From Actinomycetes bacterium (GTDB taxonomy: Bacteria > Actinomycetota > Acidimicrobiia > Acidimicrobiales > Palsa-688), in assembly GCA_021821705.1 (NCBI GenBank), contig JAKACE010000010.1, positions 1 through 14,486 on the forward strand: DNA of 14,486 nt. Direction: 5' to 3'. A program made the position numbers and the translations under genes. The notes below the pieces were generated by a model. It did no database searches. It saw nothing but the letters and a program-made list of their open reading frames with translations, and was not told the DNA's origin. Position 1 is the stretch's first letter. Every line of letters starts with the position of its first letter. Below are positions 13,482 to 14,486 of this stretch, in pieces.

Positions 13482-14324
13482 TCACCAGGGGTCGAGGCCT
13501 AGAAGGCGCCGGCCCAGGTCGTCGAGGACGGCAAGCTGGGCGTCGTTGTAACGGCGGGGTGGTTGTCGGCCGTAGCCATAGGGCTGGTCGACACGGACGT
13601 AACGCACGAAAACCGCCAGGCGAGCGGGAGGCAGGCGGTTGTGTGACGCGGCGTGGGGCATGAGGTGGTGGAGCATGGCGAAGTCCCCGGCGCTGCCTGT
13701 GACCTCGACGGTCTCCATCTCGGGTACCCGCTTCCAGTTGTCGTGGAGGTGCCGGCCCCCCGGTGAGGCTGCCGCCGTCTCGGCTACGTGGCGGTGGCCT
13801 CCTGGCACGACGTGGATGCCGCCACCGCTCGGTGCCACGTCGGTCAGGTAGTAGCACCCGCCTACCTGGAGCTCCTCAGGCGTGCCGAGGAACTCGTCCA
13901 CGTCGTTGGGCACCGAGGCGTCGATGTGCAAGCCCTGGCTGAGGATGCCGCTACCCGAGGAATTGCGCAGCGTGATGCCGACCGAGCCGTCGTAGACCCT
14001 CAGCTCCGGCCGGCCCAGGAGTTCGGCAGCCATCTGGTAGAGCCGCTGGTTGCAGAGCAAGGGCAGCAGCTCAGGCGTATCGATGCAGTCGTCGCGTGTG
14101 CCGTCGGCCAGCAACTGGTGCGGCTTGAGGCGGCCGGCGTTGGCGTGCCAGTGCTCGGGGACGTTCAGGTCGCGGGGGAGAAGGTCGCGCACCGCTCGGG
14201 CGTACCGGGCCACCTCGGCCGCCTCGAGCACCCCCGGGAGCAGCAGGTAGCCGTCCTCGAAGAACTGCTGCCGCTGCCCGCTGCCGAGGAGCCCGGCCTT
14301 ACCTGGTGCCTGTGCCACGGTCAT
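13482..14324 (-). CDS. Phytanoyl-CoA dioxygenase (PhyH) family oxygenase
   Basis: A 280-residue soluble enzyme of the Fe(II)/2-oxoglutarate-dependent PhyH family. The N-terminal helix and strand FFEDGYLLLPGVL (21-33) are typical. The metal facial triad is His133 and Asp135 in GLHIDAS with distal His224 in LMPHAASHNR; Arg235 or Arg241 (RLAVFVRY) would hold 2-oxoglutarate. GGGIHVVPGGHRH (167-179) matches the family's PGSH region. The substrate is open: family members hydroxylate fatty acyl-CoA, ectoine, natural products or other small molecules. The HSD/W motif of ectoine hydroxylase is absent, so EctD is unlikely. The ATG at 14322-14324 was chosen because GGAGGT lies about 7 nt upstream; a longer frame exists but would run over that ribosome site. 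It is monocistronic as far as the window shows. Confidence 0.88.
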   Translation of the reverse strand: MTVAQAPGKAGLLGSGQRQQFFEDGYLLLPGVLEAAEVARYARAVRDLLPRDLNVPEHWHANAGRLKPHQLLADGTRDDCIDTPELLPLLCNQRLYQMAAELLGRPELRVYDGSVGITLRNSSGSGILSQGLHIDASVPNDVDEFLGTPEELQVGGCYYLTDVAPSGGGIHVVPGGHRHVAETAAASPGGRHLHDNWKRVPEMETVEVTGSAGDFAMLHHLMPHAASHNRLPPARLAVFVRYVRVDQPYGYGRQPPRRYNDAQLAVLDDLGRRLLGLDPW

Positions 14325-14486
14325 CAAGACCACCTCCATGTGCCGCTGCCATCTGCCCACCGGTTCACGCCCGCCGCCACACGAGGGAGGCTCGCCTTGC
14401 CGATGGCGCCGCCCGCCGGGGCGGCCCGGTGCCCAAGCTATCGAGATGTCCCCAAGGCGCGTGGTCGGTGGAGCGGACCGCGGCCG
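14325..14486. promoter_or_regulatory. Upstream region of the oxygenase gene
   Basis: It holds the GGAGGT ribosome site (14332-14337) of the oxygenase gene. It also holds a hairpin GCCGCCC/GGGCGGC with a 4-nt loop (14408-14425), which may be the terminator of a gene beyond the window edge or an operator. ATCTGCCC at 14351-14358 matches the inner part of one dyad arm but has no mirrored half. No clear -35/-10 pair is visible. Confidence 0.3.

Noticed and set aside
13482..14324. Ectoine hydroxylase (EctD)
   Set aside because: The oxygenase lacks the EctD signature around its metal motif, and no ectoine synthesis gene is nearby.
14351..14358. ATCTGCCC before the oxygenase gene as a third dyad copy
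   Set aside because: Only an incomplete half-site with no mirrored arm; too short to include in the candidate regulon.

Overview
The window is very GC-rich, with short intergenic gaps, GTG/TTG start candidates and start/stop overlaps. This points to a high-GC Actinomycetota chromosome. An Acidimicrobiia- or Thermoleophilia-like lineage is possible, but no marker gene in the window settles it. I see no insertion sequence, phage gene, CRISPR array, rRNA or recognisable tRNA. Ten genes lie on the minus strand and one (12081-13409) on the plus strand.

Left block (1-7350, all minus strand, read right to left). An ABC-2 type export pair comes first: an ATPase at 6410-7348 and a NatB/YhaP-like permease at 5220-6413, overlapping by GTGA. 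A three-gene signalling operon with overlapping start/stop codons follows: a six-helix membrane protein (4202-5038), a NarL-type response regulator (3534-4205) and a membrane histidine kinase (2209-3534). The membrane protein looks like a kinase that has lost its phospho-acceptor histidine and its ATPase domain. Downstream lie a membrane-anchored alpha/beta hydrolase (925-2055) and a secreted SH3-like/CHAP cell-wall hydrolase (46-786). The gaps before these last two genes carry almost identical 18-bp dyad elements (2091-2108 and 890-907). I read these as shared operators, with the neighbouring regulator as the obvious but unproven candidate binder. The CHAP gene also has a leader with two stem-loops that could mask its ribosome binding site.

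Middle (7349-8013). This gap of about 650 bp holds a cluster of adjoining stem-loops (7475-7539), a coding-looking stretch of 59 codons without a normal start (7549-7728), and a lower-GC non-coding patch with two more hairpins.

Right block (8014-14486). A polytopic membrane protein fused to an alpha/beta-hydrolase domain (8014-9732) is followed by a GH13 oligo-1,6-glucosidase-like enzyme (9839-11629). The glucosidase is translationally coupled to a 118-residue protein, possibly PH-like (11626-11982). Across a 98-bp divergent gap lies a secreted, possibly beta-propeller protein (12081-13409, plus strand). It converges on a phytanoyl-CoA-dioxygenase-family Fe(II)/2-oxoglutarate oxygenase (13482-14324).

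The left block reads as an envelope-sensing and remodelling module: exporter, atypical three-component sensor, and two putative surface hydrolases linked by a shared DNA element. The right block looks like a mixed metabolic region with no single pathway visible.
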